Program-made: the position numbers and the translations under genes
The notes under the pieces: model-generated
Databases searched by the model: none
The model's input: the letters and a program-made list of their open reading frames with translations, nothing else
Told to the model about the DNA's origin: nothing
In this document: positions 62,411 to 64,000 of the stretch, in pieces
Layout of the letters: every line of letters starts with the position of its first letter
How positions within the stretch are numbered: position 1 is the stretch's first letter
From: Phytoseiulus persimilis
Lineage: Eukaryota > Arthropoda > Arachnida > Mesostigmata > Phytoseiidae
NCBI GenBank assembly: GCA_037576195.1
Contig: CM075101.1
Coordinates: forward strand, 41,540,001 to 41,604,000
DNA: 64,000 nucleotides
Direction of reading: 5' to 3'

Positions 62411-64000
62411 TCATCGCGAGCCTGAAAGGAGTAGAGCGTTCTGAATAAGGAGTGAGGATTCCCCTGGGTGGCTAGAAGCGAGACCCGAATTCTCCAAAGT
62501 AGTGGTCTCATCGTCTGGATACCAGGGCATCGCCAGCATGCCCTGGCATACTCATCCGCGTCCGCGATCGAGCCGTTCGCGAATCCAGAGCGTCAAATCC
62601 TCGGTATAAATGAGTGGAGCGTGACGCTCATCAACGGCGACTTACAGAGTGAGGAGTTGCTCGTGAGTTTTGATTTCTGCGAGATCCAGCCACTGCAAAA
62701 CGTTTCACAGGGATTAGAAACAATCAAAAACTCGTTCTTTCGAGCGTCACTTCTAGTCAAGTCCGAGGTCGATTTCAGAGTCGAAGATTATCGTGATTGA
62801 AATCGCACAGAGAGGATAGATGACGAACCCGAGCGACGGATTTGTTGAACTCCCGCTCTAGGTAATCGACGACCTCGCTGAGGTCTCGTTGTGCTAGACC
62901 TTCAATGAACGGAATGTCGAGCTCCCTTTCAACATCGATCGAGCAGTCGGAAGCTTTCACTGGCTGCTGGATCACCGTCTGATCCTTGTTGATTATCCGC
63001 TGTAAATACCTGTGGGCTCAGGGGCGAGGCATTCCTATCTCTTCCATGATTTGTAGCCAACCTCGGAGGAGTCGGGAAACGACCCGAGCCCCACCAGACT
63101 TACATCAAGACACATGGCGGCCTGGAGAACTATAGCTGCGATATTGAGTAATCTGCTCGAAGCTTCGAAGTTCGGCAGTAGACATCGCTGGAATATCCGT
63201 CGAACGTAATCCCGATGCGTTTTAGCCAATGAGTCCACGGTGCGAACTTGACTGAGTTTCTTCTGTAGATTCGACCACTCTTGCTCTGCAAAGATTCCAT
63301 CTCGTGAGTGAGTCGCGAAGAACCGCTGCTGCTCTTCCTGAAGCGCGCAGTTTTCCGCAAGTTTCAACCTGGCAGGAGTTACGCACCGACAGAGAACAGA
63401 GAGAAGTACGCTGACAGGCTCTGTACAAAAACCAACATCCTCTGGAGGAGAGCTCGCGCCATCCCGGACGCGTATGGGATGACATCAGCACACAAAGATT
63501 CTCCGAGGAATAGCTGGAGTCGAGTCCCAAAAATTATTTCGTACATTTCTCGCACCTGGAATTGCTCAAATGTAATGCTTCGATGTTCCACACTGCGAAA
63601 TTCGAGTCCGTCCAAGAAACGTTTCAACTGTTACGATTCAGCTTCGAAGAATTTGAAGTAGATGGGTTACCTCTGGGGTGAGCAGATGCTGCAGAATCCA
63701 TCCGCCGTGCAAGTCGGTGGAAAGGCATTCGAAGGTGTAAATCCTACTCTCATTCTCCAGATGTTTCACGACTTCTTCGTCCTTCAGTTTGCCTTCTCGA
63801 GCAGCCAGAGCTGCCAACCGAGCGATCAACTTATCCTCGTGGAAACTCAACCCAATGTGACTTTGCCTGTAACGATTCCGAGTTGTTGCTTCTGAGAGCA
63901 GCCAGCCCGCCGCGCCTTTGATTCCATAACGTGTGAGTCTGATCCAGTGAATGGATCGATAAACTCACGTGAACGTTGATGCAGCGCTACCCGTAACGGC
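62411..64000 (-). CDS. Gamma-tubulin complex component (GCP), C-terminal half, partial
   Basis: This minus-strand gene enters from beyond the window. Exons joined in frame are 64000-63969, 63866-63671, 63627-63387, 63285-63062 and 62999 to about 62809; introns are 102, 43, 101 and 62 nt. The peptide shows the GCP C-terminal pattern: LEFRSVEHRSITFEQF...YEIIF, then RMLVFVQSLSAYFSLFSVE, WSNLQKKLSQVRTVDSLAKT and HRDYVRRIFQRCLL. This matches the Pfam GCP C-terminal domain that binds gamma-tubulin in microtubule-nucleating complexes. Which member (GCP2-6) I cannot say. The 3' end is uncertain: reading on gives a stop at 62775-62777, while GTGCGA/GTAAGT donors suggest further exons 62692-62646 and 62421-62411. 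Confidence 0.8.

Noticed and set aside
63379..63560. Possible extra intron inside the exon 63627-63387 of the GCP gene (TTCCAG|GTGCGAG to CTCCAG|AGG)
   Set aside because: Removing it would delete the expected YEIIF-type helix region. The continuous frame aligns better with the GCP family pattern.

Overview
The window reads as arthropod-like eukaryotic nuclear DNA. Its genes have GT-AG introns, several very short (43, 62, 84, 93, 101 and 102 nt in the best models), base composition is near 50% GC, and there are no operons or bacterial ribosome-binding sites. A small-genome chelicerate such as a predatory mite would fit, but this is an impression from gene style and not proof.

Region by region: 1-5.2 kb is mostly non-coding with two exon-like segments on opposite strands. 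5,217-11,476 is one striking element of about 6.26 kb. It is a giant asymmetric inverted repeat bounded by 69-bp terminal inverted repeats. Each arm carries a 45-bp tandem repeat (about 28 units on the left, about 90 on the right), and a near-perfect central palindrome has its axis near 6,893. About 11.8-13.3 kb holds minus-strand remnants resembling an ABC transporter. 13.3-22.7 kb has no gene I can support. 22,778-24,580 is an intact single-exon gene for a 600-residue, largely disordered protein I do not recognise. 24.6-54.3 kb is mostly non-coding, with microsatellites and several unassigned exon-like ORFs.

The right end is gene-dense. 54,317-57,744 (minus) is a three-exon gene for a 480-residue RGG/Gly-Pro/poly-Gln/Tyr-Asn-rich protein, and its 1.86-kb second intron contains a decayed coding sequence. 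60,335-61,818 (plus) is a complete six-exon short-chain dehydrogenase/reductase with a membrane anchor. About 62.4-64.0 kb (minus) is the 3' half of a gamma-tubulin complex component gene that runs off the window. The last two genes converge tail to tail, and their polyadenylation signals imply overlapping 3' UTRs.

The three right-hand genes look unrelated in function (RNA-binding-like low-complexity protein, lipid/retinoid-type oxidoreductase, microtubule nucleation). The most unusual object is the 6.26-kb foldback element. Both of its outer ends carry a hairpin followed by CTAG and then T, which suggests an inverted dimer of a Helitron-like non-autonomous element or, alternatively, a Foldback-type transposon.
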